A DNA stretch of 64,000 nucleotides from Celeribacter sp. HF31 (lineage in GTDB: Bacteria; Pseudomonadota; Alphaproteobacteria; Rhodobacterales; Rhodobacteraceae), in NCBI RefSeq assembly GCF_011806455.1, contig NZ_JAATOT010000006.1, forward strand, positions 124,001 through 188,000. Direction: 5' to 3'. Below are positions 26,325 to 36,108 of this stretch, piece after piece. How positions within the stretch are numbered: the first letter of the stretch is position 1; each line of letters opens with the position of its first letter. A model generated the notes under the pieces. It was not told the origin of the DNA and searched no databases. It saw only the letters and a program-made list of their open reading frames with translations. The translations under genes and the position numbers were made by a program.

Positions 26325-26804
26325 ATGAGCACTGCCACGCCCGCGACCGGATTTTTGGACCGCCAGACCCTAAGCTATGAGGTCTTCGAATATGACTATG
26401 GCGGCGGCGATGGGCCGATCGGGTTGCAGGCGGCAGAGGCGATCGGCTGGGCGCCGGAGCGGGTGTTCAAGACCTTGATGGTTGAGCTGGACGGCAAGCC
26501 CGCCTGTGCGGTGATCCCCTCGGATCGGTCGCTGTCGATGAAGAAATTCGCCAAGGCGTTGAAAGGCAAATCTGCGGAGATGATGGCACCGGTGAAGGCC
26601 GAACGTCTGACCGGGTTTCACACCGGCGGGATCAGTCCTTTTGGTCAGAAAAAAGCGGTGCCGACGGTGTTCGACGACACGATCCTGGCGGTGGAGTCCC
26701 CCGTGGTGATCAATGGCGGCAAACGTGGGTTGATGGTCTGTCTCGACCCGGCTCCGGCGATTGAAGCTCTGCGGGCGCGCGTGGCGTCGATTTCGGTCGA
26801 ATAG
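26325..26804 (+). CDS. ybaK: Cys-tRNA(Pro)/Cys-tRNA(Cys) deacylase YbaK
   Basis: 159 residues, YbaK/ProX editing family. Hydrolyses mischarged Cys-tRNA(Pro) in trans. VFKTLMVELDGKPACAVIPSD contains the conserved Lys-Thr pair, then MKKFAKALKGKSAEMM, and GGISPFGQKKAVPTVFD is the family's GG-x-SP-x-G motif. Length fits the E. coli protein. Stands alone. Confidence 0.93.
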   Translation: MSTATPATGFLDRQTLSYEVFEYDYGGGDGPIGLQAAEAIGWAPERVFKTLMVELDGKPACAVIPSDRSLSMKKFAKALKGKSAEMMAPVKAERLTGFHTGGISPFGQKKAVPTVFDDTILAVESPVVINGGKRGLMVCLDPAPAIEALRARVASISVE

Positions 26805-26928
26805 GGTGCTGGCGGTTTGGTGAGTGGGCGATGCGTCCCTCTGCCGCTTCGCATTCTGCGAAAAAGCGTCAAAAAAACATTAACACGGCGAATCGCCTGT
26901 GTTAGCCTGCCCCCAATAAAAAAGAACT

Positions 26929-28008
26929 ATGGCAGGCATACAGGCAATGAGAACGGGCTTTTCCGGCACGTTTGTCATCGCGTGGACGCAGGGGGAGCTC
27001 GACGGGCTTCGATCTGCACCGCTTTCGGCATTGACGGTCGGCGCTGCGTGGCGCTGGACCGGCGAGGCCGTCTGCGTCGATGGGGCACGCGATGTCTACG
27101 TCTTAGAGAACGCAATCGGGCAGGCTGAGTTGCATCAGCGGGCGGCGCACTCGGTGCGTCGGCTGATCGGGGCGGCTTTGGCGGGCGCGCCCGCGTATCA
27201 CGACCTCGAGACCCGCGCGCGACTGTTCGATGGCGGGTTTGACGTCACCGATGGCCTCAAGCGCTATGAAATCACGCTGATCGATATGCCCGAACTGGGC
27301 ACGCCTTTGTTGATGTTCCTGGGCGAGGTGCCGCCTGCGGATACGGATCTTTGGGTGGTCTCCACCCATGTCGCCGCGGCGCGTGAAGCGAAAGAGGCCA
27401 CGCCCGGTGGTGTGATCTGTTTCACGCCCGGCACGAAAATCCTGACGCCCAATGGGGCACGGCCCGTCGAAGACCTGTGCGAAGGCGATGCGGTTCAGAC
27501 CAAGGACGACGGCGTGCAAAAGCTGCGCTGGATCGGGCGGCGTCACATCACGGGCGCGCGGCTTTACGCGATGCCTGAGCTCCGCCCGGTGCGGTTCCGG
27601 GCCGATGCTTTGGGGATGGGTGAGCCGGACGAGGACCTGATCGTCTCGCCGCAACACCGGATGGTGCTTCGGGGGCAGGCGGCGCGCGACCTCTATAATG
27701 CCGATGAGGTGCTGGTCTGCGCCAAGGATTTGGTGAATGACCGCTCGATCACGACGGAGCGGCATCTCAAGGGGCTCGATTACATCCACCTCTTGTTCGA
27801 TGCGCATCAGGTGATCTTTGCCAACGGCTTGGAGACCGAAAGCTTTCATCCCGGCTTTGCCGATCTGGGCGAGGTGGCGGAAGACCAGCGGACCAGCCTC
27901 TTGGAGCGCTTCCCGCATCTTCTGGATCAGACCGAAGGCTACGGCCCCGCGGCGCGCCGGACCTTGTCGGCGGCGGAAACGGCGATCCTTTTGCATAAGG
28001 TCGCTTGA
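26929..28008 (+). CDS. Hint (Hedgehog/intein) domain protein
   Basis: 359 residues. The N-terminal half is unassigned. From residue 165, VICFTPGTKILTPNGARPVE begins a Hint module with the nucleophilic Cys, followed by DLCEGDAVQTKDDGVQKLRW, VSPQHRMVLRG with the block-B-like His, and DYIHLLFDAHQVIFANG. Such proteins are common in Rhodobacteraceae; self-cleavage has not been assigned a physiological role. A start at the second ATG (26947) is possible. No secretion signal is seen. Confidence 0.75.
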   Translation: MAGIQAMRTGFSGTFVIAWTQGELDGLRSAPLSALTVGAAWRWTGEAVCVDGARDVYVLENAIGQAELHQRAAHSVRRLIGAALAGAPAYHDLETRARLFDGGFDVTDGLKRYEITLIDMPELGTPLLMFLGEVPPADTDLWVVSTHVAAAREAKEATPGGVICFTPGTKILTPNGARPVEDLCEGDAVQTKDDGVQKLRWIGRRHITGARLYAMPELRPVRFRADALGMGEPDEDLIVSPQHRMVLRGQAARDLYNADEVLVCAKDLVNDRSITTERHLKGLDYIHLLFDAHQVIFANGLETESFHPGFADLGEVAEDQRTSLLERFPHLLDQTEGYGPAARRTLSAAETAILLHKVA

Positions 28009-28033
28009 GGCCCCCAAGAAAACACAACCCGCG

Positions 28034-28062
28034 CTTGACTCCCCCGGTTTCGGCTGTATAAG
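28034..28062 (+). promoter_or_regulatory. Sigma-70-type promoter of rpsD
   Basis: CTTGAC (28034-28039), a 17-bp spacer and TATAAG (28057-28062) form a near-ideal housekeeping promoter about 140 bp upstream of the rpsD start, leaving a long 5' leader. Confidence 0.7.
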
Positions 28063-28202
28063 CCCGCCATCCGGTGTGCAGCGATGCGCGCCGGTTGACT
28101 ATTTGGTGTTGGTGGCCCCCGCAAGGGGATGACCTGTCGCCCGAGGGGATAAGCCCGACGGAAAGGACAGCACCTTTCATACAAACTGAAAGGATCCAGA
28201 TC

Positions 28203-28823
28203 GTGACCAAACGCACGTCTGCCAAGTACAAACTCGACCGCCGCATGGGCGAAAACATCTGGGGCCGTCCGAAGTCCCCGGTCAACCGTCGTGAATATGG
28301 CCCGGGCCAGCACGGTCAGCGCCGCAAGGGCAAACTGTCCGACTTCGGTCTGCAGCTCCGCGCCAAGCAGAAGCTGAAAGGCTACTACGGCGACCTGACC
28401 GAGAAACAATTCCGTCGCATCTTTGCCGACGCCGAGCGGATCAAAGGCGACACCGGTGAAAACCTCATCGGCCTGCTGGAATCCCGTCTCGACGCCGTCG
28501 TCTACCGCGCGAAATTCGTGCCGACCGTCTTTGCGGCCCGTCAGTTCGTGAACCACGGCCACGTCCTCGTGAACGGCAAGCGCGTCAACATCCCCTCCTA
28601 CCGTGTGAAAGAGGGTGACGTTATCGAAGTGCGTGACAAATCCAAACAGCTCGCCATCGTGCTCGAAGCTGTGGGTCTCGCCGAGCGTGACGTGCCGGAT
28701 TACATCGACGCCGATCACTCCAAAATGACCGCGACCTACGTGCGCAAGCCGGGCCTCTCCGATGTGCCCTACGCTGTGCAGATGGAACCGAACCTCGTCA
28801 TCGAATTCTACGCTCAGAACTAA
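28203..28823 (+). CDS. rpsD: 30S ribosomal protein S4
   Basis: 206 residues from a GTG start. [20 protein letters not shown] is the usual alphaproteobacterial N-terminus, and the in-frame ATG further upstream lies in the leader. The S4 RNA-binding domain is at residues about 94-160 ([40 protein letters not shown]). AAAGGA lies 9 nt before the GTG. S4 nucleates 16S rRNA folding in the small subunit. Single-gene unit with its own promoter and terminator. Confidence 0.97.
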   Translation: MTKRTSAKYKLDRRMGENIWGRPKSPVNRREYGPGQHGQRRKGKLSDFGLQLRAKQKLKGYYGDLTEKQFRRIFADAERIKGDTGENLIGLLESRLDAVVYRAKFVPTVFAARQFVNHGHVLVNGKRVNIPSYRVKEGDVIEVRDKSKQLAIVLEAVGLAERDVPDYIDADHSKMTATYVRKPGLSDVPYAVQMEPNLVIEFYAQN

Positions 28824-28862
28824 GTCACGCGCTTTTCTGAGCCGATCTTCGAAGATTTGCGA

Positions 28863-28889
28863 AAGGCCGTCCCTTGGGGCGGCCTTTTT
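28863..28889 (+). terminator. Rho-independent terminator of rpsD
   Basis: Stem AAGGCCGTCCC/GGGGCGGCCTT (one G-T pair) with a tight loop, followed by TTTTT, 40 bp after the rpsD stop codon. Confidence 0.85.
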
Positions 28890-28963
28890 CTTTGCCAATA
28901 CTTCACCTGAACCGAATCCCGTTTTGCGCTAAGCTGGGCCTGTGTTTCAGGAGGGCCTCGGGT

Positions 28964-29995
28964 ATGGCAGCACGTGATATTTCTTTTGCATCTTTCAATC
29001 TCTACAATCTGCAATCCCCCGGTGCTGCGATGTATTCCGGTTCGACATGGTCGGAAGAGCAATATGACGCAAAGATTTTCTACACCGCCGCCGTACTCAA
29101 ACGCATCGCGGCGGATGTGGTCGGGTTTCAGGAGCTTTGGGCCGAGGAGGCCCTGCAAGAGGCGATACAGATGGCCGGGCTCGATACCACGCATCAGGCA
29201 CTTGTCCCGCCCGGTCATCCCGGCAACCGCATCGTCTGTGCGGGGCTGGTGCGTCAGGATATTCTGGTTGACGACCCCGAGTGGATCACCGCATTCCCTG
29301 AGGAGATGATGCTGGCCTCAGGCGGGGACGATCCGCAACAGGATCGCATCGCGGTGGCGCTGACCAGCTTTTCGCGCCCGGTCCTGCATCTCACCGTTCA
29401 GCCGCACCCGGACACGCCGGTCATTCATGTCTTTGTCTGCCATTTCAAATCCCGCCGCCCGACCGAGCTTTGGCGCGAGGAGTGGTACGAGCGTGACACC
29501 CACAAGGATCACCTGACGGCGCTGGGCTATGCCGTCTCGACCATCCGCCGCACGGCGGAGGCAACGGCTTTGCGCATAATCATCACCAATCTGACCAAGG
29601 GCACGAACACCCCCGTGGTGGTGATCGGCGATATGAACGACAGCAAATTGTCCAATACGCTCAACATCTTGTCTGAGCAGCCGCAATATCTGACGGGGCT
29701 GTCCGAGGGCGGCGGCGACAATGCGCTCTACACCGCGCAGACGCTTCAGGAATACCGCTCGACGCGGGATGTGTACTACACGCATGTCTATAAAAAGGAG
29801 CGCGAGAGCCTCGATCACATCCTGTTTTCGCAGGAGTTCTACGATCACTCCAAACGCCGCCTCTGGGCCTTTGACGAGATGACGGTGGACAACGATCACC
29901 TCAACATCATTGATCACAAGGCGACGGGCACCAACGATCACGGCATCATTCGCGCCGGGTTCAAATGGAAACCGGCGGCGGGGGCCGTGGGGTGA
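28964..29995 (+). CDS. Endonuclease/exonuclease/phosphatase (EEP) family hydrolase
   Basis: 343 residues; CAGGAGGG lies about 10 nt before the ATG at 28964. EEP-fold motifs appear in order: ISFASFNLYNL, ADVVGFQELWAEEAL with the metal-binding Glu, VFVCHFKSRRPT, VVVIGDMNDSKLSNTL with the catalytic Asp and Asn, SLDHILFSQEF and the final NDHGIIRAGF with the Asp-His pair. The enzyme should cut a phosphodiester or phosphomonoester bond; substrate unknown (nucleic acid, lipid or nucleotide). No signal peptide, so cytoplasmic. Confidence 0.8.
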   Translation: MAARDISFASFNLYNLQSPGAAMYSGSTWSEEQYDAKIFYTAAVLKRIAADVVGFQELWAEEALQEAIQMAGLDTTHQALVPPGHPGNRIVCAGLVRQDILVDDPEWITAFPEEMMLASGGDDPQQDRIAVALTSFSRPVLHLTVQPHPDTPVIHVFVCHFKSRRPTELWREEWYERDTHKDHLTALGYAVSTIRRTAEATALRIIITNLTKGTNTPVVVIGDMNDSKLSNTLNILSEQPQYLTGLSEGGGDNALYTAQTLQEYRSTRDVYYTHVYKKERESLDHILFSQEFYDHSKRRLWAFDEMTVDNDHLNIIDHKATGTNDHGIIRAGFKWKPAAGAVG

Positions 29996-30140
29996 GCCGC
30001 CATTTGCGCGGGTCCAATGCGTGGCGATGGGGGCACACACCGACGCCACAACGCAACATCTGCACAGAGGTTGCTCATCTGTCTGGCAATGTTCCGCGCG
30101 CGGCGCTAAGAGAGGCGGACAATTCTAAGCGAGTGGATTC

Positions 30141-31235
30141 ATGACCCGTTTGATCGAACCGCAACCCGGCATTCTTGACATCACCCTCTATCAGGGCGGC
30201 GCCAGCCATGTGCAAGGCGTTGACAACGTGATCAAGCTGTCGTCGAACGAAAACCCGTTCGGCGCGCCCGAAAGCGCCAAGACAGCTTTTGCCAAGGCGG
30301 TTCACACCCTTCATCGCTACCCGAACACCGATCACACCGGCCTGCGCAAAGCCATCGCCGAGGTGCACGGATTGGATGCCGGGCGCATCATCTGCGGTGT
30401 CGGCTCAGACGAGATCATCACCTTCCTCTGTCAGGCCTATGCAGGCGTCGGCGATGAGGTGATCTACACGGAACACGGCTTTTCCATGTATAAAATCTCC
30501 GCCCGTGCCGCGGGCGCGCAGCCGGTTTGTGTGCCGGAGCGCGAGCGTGTGGTCGATGTGGATGCGATCCTCGCGGCCTGTAACGAGAAGACCAAGCTGA
30601 TCTTCATCGCCAACCCGGCGAACCCGACCGGCACCATGATCGGCCAACGCGACATCGCGCGTCTGGCCTCGGAGATTCCGTCGCAGGCGATCCTCGTGCT
30701 CGATGGTGCCTATGCCGAATTCGTCGAAGGCTTCGATGGCGGTGCGGCTCTGGTCGAGGCGCGGGACAATGTGGTGATGACACGGACGTTTTCGAAGATT
30801 TACGGTCTGGGCGGCGTGCGCGTCGGCTGGGGCTATGGTCCGCAGGAAATCATCGACGTGCTGAACCGGGTGCGCGGTCCGTTCAACCTGTCGGAGGCGC
30901 AACTGGCCGCCGCCGAAGCCGCCGTGAAAGACCGCGACTGGGTCGAGAAATGCCGCGAAGACAACACCCGTCTGCGCGCCTGGTTGGCCGAGGCACTGAT
31001 GGAGCTGGGGGTGCCTTCTGACACGTCCTGCGCCAACTTCATTCTCGCCCGGTTTCAGGACGAAGATGAGGCCGCGGCCTGCGATGAGTTCCTCAAGCAA
31101 AACGGCATCATCGTGCGCCGCGTGGCGGGCTATGGCTTGCCGAATTGCCTGCGGATCACCGTGGGCGACGAGGCCTCTTGCCGTCGCGTGGCGCATGTGA
31201 TCGGCCAGTTCCGCGGGGAACAGGCCGGTGTCTGA
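30141..31235 (+). CDS. hisC: Histidinol-phosphate aminotransferase
   Basis: 364 residues, PLP class I/II fold. Transfers an amino group from glutamate to imidazole-acetol phosphate in histidine synthesis; in this gene context it probably also serves aromatic amino acids. The PLP lysine is Lys219 ([17 protein letters not shown]), with [11 protein letters not shown] near residue 36 and ANPANPTGT at 158. Overlaps tyrC by 8 bp. The hisC-tyrC pairing is a known alphaproteobacterial arrangement. Confidence 0.93.
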   Translation: MTRLIEPQPGILDITLYQGGASHVQGVDNVIKLSSNENPFGAPESAKTAFAKAVHTLHRYPNTDHTGLRKAIAEVHGLDAGRIICGVGSDEIITFLCQAYAGVGDEVIYTEHGFSMYKISARAAGAQPVCVPERERVVDVDAILAACNEKTKLIFIANPANPTGTMIGQRDIARLASEIPSQAILVLDGAYAEFVEGFDGGAALVEARDNVVMTRTFSKIYGLGGVRVGWGYGPQEIIDVLNRVRGPFNLSEAQLAAAEAAVKDRDWVEKCREDNTRLRAWLAEALMELGVPSDTSCANFILARFQDEDEAAACDEFLKQNGIIVRRVAGYGLPNCLRITVGDEASCRRVAHVIGQFRGEQAGV

Positions 31236-32163
31236 GACGGGGTCTAAAGTGATCTACAATCGCGTCGCGCTGATCGGTCTTGGCCTGATCGCCGGCTCGA
31301 TGTCTTTGGCCATGCGTCGGGCGGGCGTTGCGGGCGAGATCACGGGCTATGCCCGGTCTCAGGCGACGCGGGACACGGCGCGCGAGATCGGCCTTGTGGA
31401 TCGGGTCTGTGACACAGCCTCTGAGGCCGTGGCTGACGCCGACCTCATCGTTCTGGCCGTGCCCGTCGGTGCGATGGGGCCGGTGATGGAAGAGATCCAG
31501 AGCACGCTGAAACCGGGCGCGGTGGTCACCGATGTGGGCTCGGTCAAGAAATCCGTGCTCGAGGCGGTGATGCCGCATATCCCCGAGGGTGTGCAGTTCA
31601 TCGGCACCCACCCGATGGCAGGGACCGAACATTCCGGTCCGCGTTCGGGTTTTGCCGAGCTGTTCGACAACCGCTGGTGCCTGATCGTGCCGCCCGAGGG
31701 CGCGGACGAAGGCGAGGTCAAGAAGCTCGAAGATTTCTGGGCCGAACTTGGCGCCACCACCGAACGGATGGATCCGGAGCATCACGACACGGTCTGCGCC
31801 GTGGTGTCCCACGTGCCGCACCTGATCGCCTACACCATGGTGGGTGTTGCCGACGACCTGCGTCGGGTGACCGATCAAGAAGTCATCAAATTCTCCGCCG
31901 CAGGGTTCCGTGACTTCACCCGGATCGCGGCCTCCGATCCGACGATGTGGCGCGATGTGTTTTTGACCAACAAAGACGCCGCATTGGAAATTCTCGGGCG
32001 TTTCACCGAAGAGCTGTTCGCCCTGCAGCGCGCGATCCGCACCGGCGATGGTGACACGTTGCACGATTATTTCACCCGCACCCGCGCCATTCGTCGCGGC
32101 ATCATCGAGGCGGGTCAGGACACGGATGCGCCGGATTTCGGGCGTGTGAAGAAGGGCGGATGA
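31228..32163 (+). CDS. tyrC: Prephenate/arogenate dehydrogenase (cyclohexadienyl dehydrogenase)
   Basis: 311 residues from a GTG. Rossmann motif [26 protein letters not shown], and the substrate-binding [18 protein letters not shown] with its catalytic His. Oxidatively decarboxylates prephenate or arogenate on the way to tyrosine. Middle gene of hisC-tyrC-extensin, coupled on both sides by short overlaps. Confidence 0.92.
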   Translation: MSETGSKVIYNRVALIGLGLIAGSMSLAMRRAGVAGEITGYARSQATRDTAREIGLVDRVCDTASEAVADADLIVLAVPVGAMGPVMEEIQSTLKPGAVVTDVGSVKKSVLEAVMPHIPEGVQFIGTHPMAGTEHSGPRSGFAELFDNRWCLIVPPEGADEGEVKKLEDFWAELGATTERMDPEHHDTVCAVVSHVPHLIAYTMVGVADDLRRVTDQEVIKFSAAGFRDFTRIAASDPTMWRDVFLTNKDAALEILGRFTEELFALQRAIRTGDGDTLHDYFTRTRAIRRGIIEAGQDTDAPDFGRVKKGG

Positions 32164-32912
32164 GGCGCCGGGCGGTCATATGCGCCCTTGCTCTTTGTGC
32201 CCTCAGCCTGTCCGCCGGGCCCGGTTTCGCGCTTGACAGCTCCCCGATCCCTTTGCCGCGTCCGGGCACGGTTGCGCCGGTTTCCGTGGTGACCTCTGAA
32301 ACCTCGACGGTTGCCACCGCTTTGGCCTCGCCTGTCCCAAAACCGCGTCCCAAAGCCCCCGTTGTGACGCAGGTGCGCTACCCGCGCAAAGGCTCTGTCT
32401 GTGGTGTCAATGCGATCCGGGGGCAAAGATTGAAAGCCATTTCCGGACGCATTTCCGGCTGCGGCCTCAAGGAACCGGTGCAAATCACAGAGGTTGCGGG
32501 TGTGACGCTGTCGACGCCTGCGGTGGTCGATTGCACGACGGCCAAGGCCCTGCACTCTTGGATCGAAAAGGGCGCCAAGCCGACATTCGGGCGCTTGGGC
32601 GGCGGGATTGCGCAGTTGGATGTGGCGGCGAGCTATGCCTGCCGCACGCGCAACAATCGGCCAGGGGCAAAAATTTCGGAACACGGGCGCGGGCATGCGA
32701 TAGATATTTCGGCGGTGCGTCTGGAAAACGGCACGCGTATGACCGTTCTCAAAGGCTGGAACGATCCGGTGCAGGGGCGACTTTTGCGCAAATTGCATCG
32801 TGCAGCCTGTGGACCGTTCGGGACAGTTTTGGGACCGGATAGCGATGTCTATCATCGCGATCACTTCCATTTCGACACGGCACGCTATCGTTCCGGCAGC
32901 TATTGCCGCTGA
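32160..32912 (+). CDS. Extensin-like C-terminal domain protein, exported
   Basis: 250 residues. Signal peptide ([20 protein letters not shown]) followed by a Pro-rich linker (SSPIPLPRPGTVAPV), then the extensin-like domain with paired cysteines and the metal-site-like motifs SEHGRGHAIDIS and YHRDHFHFDTARY, reminiscent of D-Ala-D-Ala carboxypeptidases. Likely works on the cell wall in the periplasm; activity of the family is unproven. ATGA overlap with tyrC. Confidence 0.82.
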   Translation: MRRRAVICALALCALSLSAGPGFALDSSPIPLPRPGTVAPVSVVTSETSTVATALASPVPKPRPKAPVVTQVRYPRKGSVCGVNAIRGQRLKAISGRISGCGLKEPVQITEVAGVTLSTPAVVDCTTAKALHSWIEKGAKPTFGRLGGGIAQLDVAASYACRTRNNRPGAKISEHGRGHAIDISAVRLENGTRMTVLKGWNDPVQGRLLRKLHRAACGPFGTVLGPDSDVYHRDHFHFDTARYRSGSYCR

Positions 32913-32945
32913 GGTTTTCCGTAGAGCCTCTCTCTTTCTCACACG

Positions 32946-32974
32946 TTAAGGTTAATCAGATTAAGGTTAACGCG
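32946..32974. repeat. 29-bp dispersed intergenic repeat, copy 1
   Basis: Contains two direct copies of TTAAGGTTAA separated by TCAGA, ending in CGCG. The identical 29 bases occur in opposite orientation at 53539-53567. Outer bases (CACACG and CGCGTG) can form an imperfect stem. Lies between the convergent extensin and DUF2125 genes, so it may act as a bidirectional transcript end. Confidence 0.75.
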
Positions 32975-33064
32975 TGGGGGAAAGCCATGAGATAGCTGAT
33001 GTCCGTCAGGTAAATGGAGCGTTAAAGCTGACGAAAGTCAGACAACTAGCATGCTCTGCCATAT

Positions 33065-34066
33065 TCAACGGATCACAATGCGCGGTGCCGGTCCCAAGGG
33101 AATAAACCCCAGAGAAATCATCCCATCTTTCAGCGTCAACTCCGCGTCAATCGTATCCTTGCGCCCCGACAGTCCCGCCAGCATTTCGCCTGCGCGCAGC
33201 GACAGTTTGCTCATATTCTCCGGGATCGCTCCCATGGAAATCGCGAGCTCGATCATCTCGCGCCAGTTCTCGGCCTTCACCGCCAGTTTGCCCACCGGAT
33301 AGCCGCGTGCGTCTATATCGAAGCTGCCGGCAAGTTTCAGATCAAGTTCGCCCCAATGCGCCGCAAGGGTGGTCAATTCGATTTTCGTGGGCTGCGGGCG
33401 CGGGCCTTCGAGGGCGTGGATGTTCCACGGCTCATCGAACGTCGCGCTCATATCGAGATTGAGCGTCTCGAATTCATCCGACAAAAGTCCTTTGGGATCA
33501 ATCTCTTCGATCAATCCACCTGTGGGGGCAAAGCCTGCCACATGCATCTTGATGTCATGGGTGAGCGGATCGTCCTCCTGACGCTGCGTCGTGATCTCGC
33601 CCGTGTCCAGAGACAGGCCCCAAGTGGCGGTCGAGACAATGCGCAGGTCTTTGAGCGTCAAAGCCGCATGATCGAGTGTCAAATTCGGCCCTGCATCGAC
33701 GAACAGCTGGGCTTCGGCCAGCTCCTGCGTGATGTCGAGGCGTTGATAGGGCGATGCGAGGGTGACCTCAGGCGCCATGCGCAGGGTAAATCGCGTGGGG
33801 CGGTGGCTTTGGCTCAAAATCTCGATTTTGGGCGTGGACAGCGCCACACCGCTGCGCGGGTCGGCCAGATGAGGATCACGGATTTCTGTGTCGAAGCGGG
33901 TCGGAAAACCGCGCGTCTTGATGCTGGACACCTCGGCTTGCCACCCCTCAGCCCCCCGTGCGTTCACCCAGGCGGCAATGGCGCTTTCCGTGCCCTTCGC
34001 ACCGATCATCCAATAGCCCGCGTAAATCACGACGGCGGCCAGAACGAGCCAGAACAGTTTGCGCAT
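33065..34066 (-). CDS. DUF2125 domain protein
   Basis: About 333 residues. AGAGG lies 5 nt before the ATG at 34066 (a second ATG is immediately upstream at 34069). A single N-terminal span (MRKLFWLVLAAVVIYAGYWM) anchors a large domain built of repeating beta-strand segments (VALSTPKIEILSQSHRPTRF, TLKDLRIVSTATWGLSLDTG, KLAVKAENWREMIELAISMG), like other AsmA-related or lipid-transfer-like periplasmic proteins. The function is not known. Divergent from the chaC-like gene. Confidence 0.75.
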   Translation of the reverse strand: MRKLFWLVLAAVVIYAGYWMIGAKGTESAIAAWVNARGAEGWQAEVSSIKTRGFPTRFDTEIRDPHLADPRSGVALSTPKIEILSQSHRPTRFTLRMAPEVTLASPYQRLDITQELAEAQLFVDAGPNLTLDHAALTLKDLRIVSTATWGLSLDTGEITTQRQEDDPLTHDIKMHVAGFAPTGGLIEEIDPKGLLSDEFETLNLDMSATFDEPWNIHALEGPRPQPTKIELTTLAAHWGELDLKLAGSFDIDARGYPVGKLAVKAENWREMIELAISMGAIPENMSKLSLRAGEMLAGLSGRKDTIDAELTLKDGMISLGFIPLGPAPRIVIR

Positions 34067-34157
34067 CATCACCTCTTGTGAAAAGGATCGGGTCAGTTTG
34101 TCCCCCGTGTTTACCTGTGGGGCGGACGAGTGAAAAGACGGCAATGAGGAAAAGGCG

Positions 34158-34718
34158 ATGACAGGCGATCACGCGTTGGTGCGAGATGGATTTTGGGTCT
34201 TTGGCTATGGGTCTTTGATGTGGAATCCGGGCTTTGCCTTTGTCGAACGCCGTCCTGCGACGCTGTCGGGCTATGCACGCACGTTTTGCATGTGGTCGAT
34301 CCACCATCGGGGCACGCCGGAGAAGCCCGGTCTGGTTCTGGCGCTCGATGAGGATGAGGGCGCACAATGTCGCGGGTTGGCATTTCGCGTTGCCCCGGAG
34401 GCGGCGGCGGAGACGCTGGCCTATCTGCGTGAGCGCGAACTGGTATCGTCGGCCTATCTCGAACGCGAGGTGATCTTGCGGTTGGAGGACGGGCGCGAAG
34501 AGACGGCGCTGGCCTATGTCGTCGATGCCGAACACGCGCAATACACCGGTGCGCTGAGCCTTGAGCGCCAAGCCGAGGTCATCGCGGCGGCGGTTGGCGG
34601 GCGGGGCCCCAACAGCGAGTATCTTTTTTCGACCGCACTGCATCTGGCCGAGCTTGGCATGGAAGATATGGAACTGACTGAGCTGTCAGAGATGGTCCGT
34701 CATCGCCTAAATCCGTAA
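34158..34718 (+). CDS. ChaC-like gamma-glutamylcyclotransferase
   Basis: 186 residues. FWVFGYGSLMWNPGFAFVER is the glycine-rich substrate loop of the ChaC family; YLRERELVSSAYLEREVI contains the expected acidic active-site region. Members release 5-oxoproline from glutathione. The length and motif order match ChaC rather than plant-type GGCT. It stands upstream of the MotA-like gene but with a 190-bp gap. Confidence 0.85.
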   Translation: MTGDHALVRDGFWVFGYGSLMWNPGFAFVERRPATLSGYARTFCMWSIHHRGTPEKPGLVLALDEDEGAQCRGLAFRVAPEAAAETLAYLRERELVSSAYLEREVILRLEDGREETALAYVVDAEHAQYTGALSLERQAEVIAAAVGGRGPNSEYLFSTALHLAELGMEDMELTELSEMVRHRLNP

Positions 34719-34907
34719 ACCTTCTGGAACTCACCTGAGGCAGGCATCTGACGCGAAAGGCCCGCAGAAAATCGGCGTTGCTCGGTGTTTCGCGATCAAC
34801 ACGGGCCCATGTTTTTCGTAAAACGCTTTGAGCACACGAAATCGCGTGTTGGCAGAGGGGGGCGCTGCCCCTATCGTGGCCGTAACAGGACAAAAAGGTC
34901 AGGGTCC

Positions 34908-36107
34908 ATGCATCACCCAGCGCCCCAACACGTGCCCCAACCCGCGCGTGAGGCCGAGCTTAAATTCTTTTCCCAACCCGTACGCCAGATCACCTTGATG
35001 GTGATCGTGCTTGGGCTGGTCGTGGCCGGTCTGGTCATGGCCCTGCCACGGGTCGGGCCGGTGTTCTTGGCCAACCCCTATCTCAACGGATTCATCGCCG
35101 TCGTCTTTATCATCGGCATCCTCGCCTGTTTCTTGCAGGTGGTCCAACTCGTCGCCTCCGTGAACTGGATCGAACGCTTCACCGGCCAGCGACCGAAAGT
35201 TCCCGGTAAAACCGCGCCGCGTCTTCTGGCGCCTTTGGCCGCTTTGCTGCGGGATCGCAATTCGCGGACACAGATTTCTTCGACCTCGGCGCGCTCCATT
35301 TTGGATTCTGTTGCCACGCGGATCGATGAAGCGCGCGACATCACGCGATATATCGCCAACCTCCTGATTTTCCTTGGCCTTTTGGGGACATTCTACGGTC
35401 TCGCCACCACGGTGCCTGCGCTTGTGGACACCATCCGTTCGCTCTCTCCGTCCGAGGGCGAAGGCGCAGGCGACGTGTTGACCCAGCTCATGAGCGGCCT
35501 TGAGAGCCAGTTGGGCGGCATGGGCACGGCCTTTGCTTCCTCGCTTTTGGGTCTGGCGGGCTCGCTGGTCGTGGGCATGCTCGAACTCTTCGCCTCGCAT
35601 GGTCAAAACCGGTTTTTCCGCGAGCTTGAAGAATGGCTCTCGACCATCACGCGTCTCGGTGTCGCGGGGGATGGCGACGGCGGGGATGACCTGTCGGGGG
35701 CGGTTGCGGTGCTCGATCACATGGGCCGTCAGATGGATGAGTTGCAGACTCTGTTTGCGCGTGCGGAAGCGGGGCGGATGGAGACCGACGGGCGTCTTGC
35801 GCGGCTCACCGAGTCCCTTGATCAGATGAACCTGCGGCAAAGCCGGGAAGACGACACCGTCGATGTTCTGGCACGTGTGGCCGACGGGCAGGAGCGGCTG
35901 GTGGAGGTTCTGAGCAAACGCGATCCGGATCAGGACGGGCTCGACGCCGAATCCCGGATGCGGTTGCGCTCCATCGACGTGCAATTGTTGCGTATTCTCG
36001 AGGAACTTTCCGCCGGGCGTCAGGAAAGCCTCGCCGAGCTTCGTGCTGAGATCGCGGGTCTGACGCGGACGCTCCGCGAGCTGGGCCAAGACGACCGGGG
36101 CGCCTGA
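34908..36107 (+). CDS. MotA/TolQ/ExbB-like membrane protein with coiled tail
   Basis: 399 residues from the ATG at 34908. Spans: QITLMVIVLGLVVAGLVMAL, GFIAVVFIIGILACFLQVVQ, then after a long cytoplasmic loop YIANLLIFLGLLGTFYGLAT and GTAFASSLLGLAGSLVVGML, the last two matching the MotA/TolQ/ExbB proton-channel core. The 150-residue C-terminal tail is rich in heptad-like helices. The next gene, 1 bp away, encodes a MotB-like partner, so the two should form an ion-driven stator-type complex linking the inner membrane to peptidoglycan. Not a flagellar MotA by context, and lacks TolR/ExbD. Confidence 0.8.
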   Translation: MHHPAPQHVPQPAREAELKFFSQPVRQITLMVIVLGLVVAGLVMALPRVGPVFLANPYLNGFIAVVFIIGILACFLQVVQLVASVNWIERFTGQRPKVPGKTAPRLLAPLAALLRDRNSRTQISSTSARSILDSVATRIDEARDITRYIANLLIFLGLLGTFYGLATTVPALVDTIRSLSPSEGEGAGDVLTQLMSGLESQLGGMGTAFASSLLGLAGSLVVGMLELFASHGQNRFFRELEEWLSTITRLGVAGDGDGGDDLSGAVAVLDHMGRQMDELQTLFARAEAGRMETDGRLARLTESLDQMNLRQSREDDTVDVLARVADGQERLVEVLSKRDPDQDGLDAESRMRLRSIDVQLLRILEELSAGRQESLAELRAEIAGLTRTLRELGQDDRGA

Positions 36108-36108
36108 C

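Noticed and set aside
32946-32974. CtrA-binding site in the TTAA-rich repeat
   Set aside because: CtrA needs TTAA-N7-TTAA; spacings here are 2, 5 and 11, so none fits.
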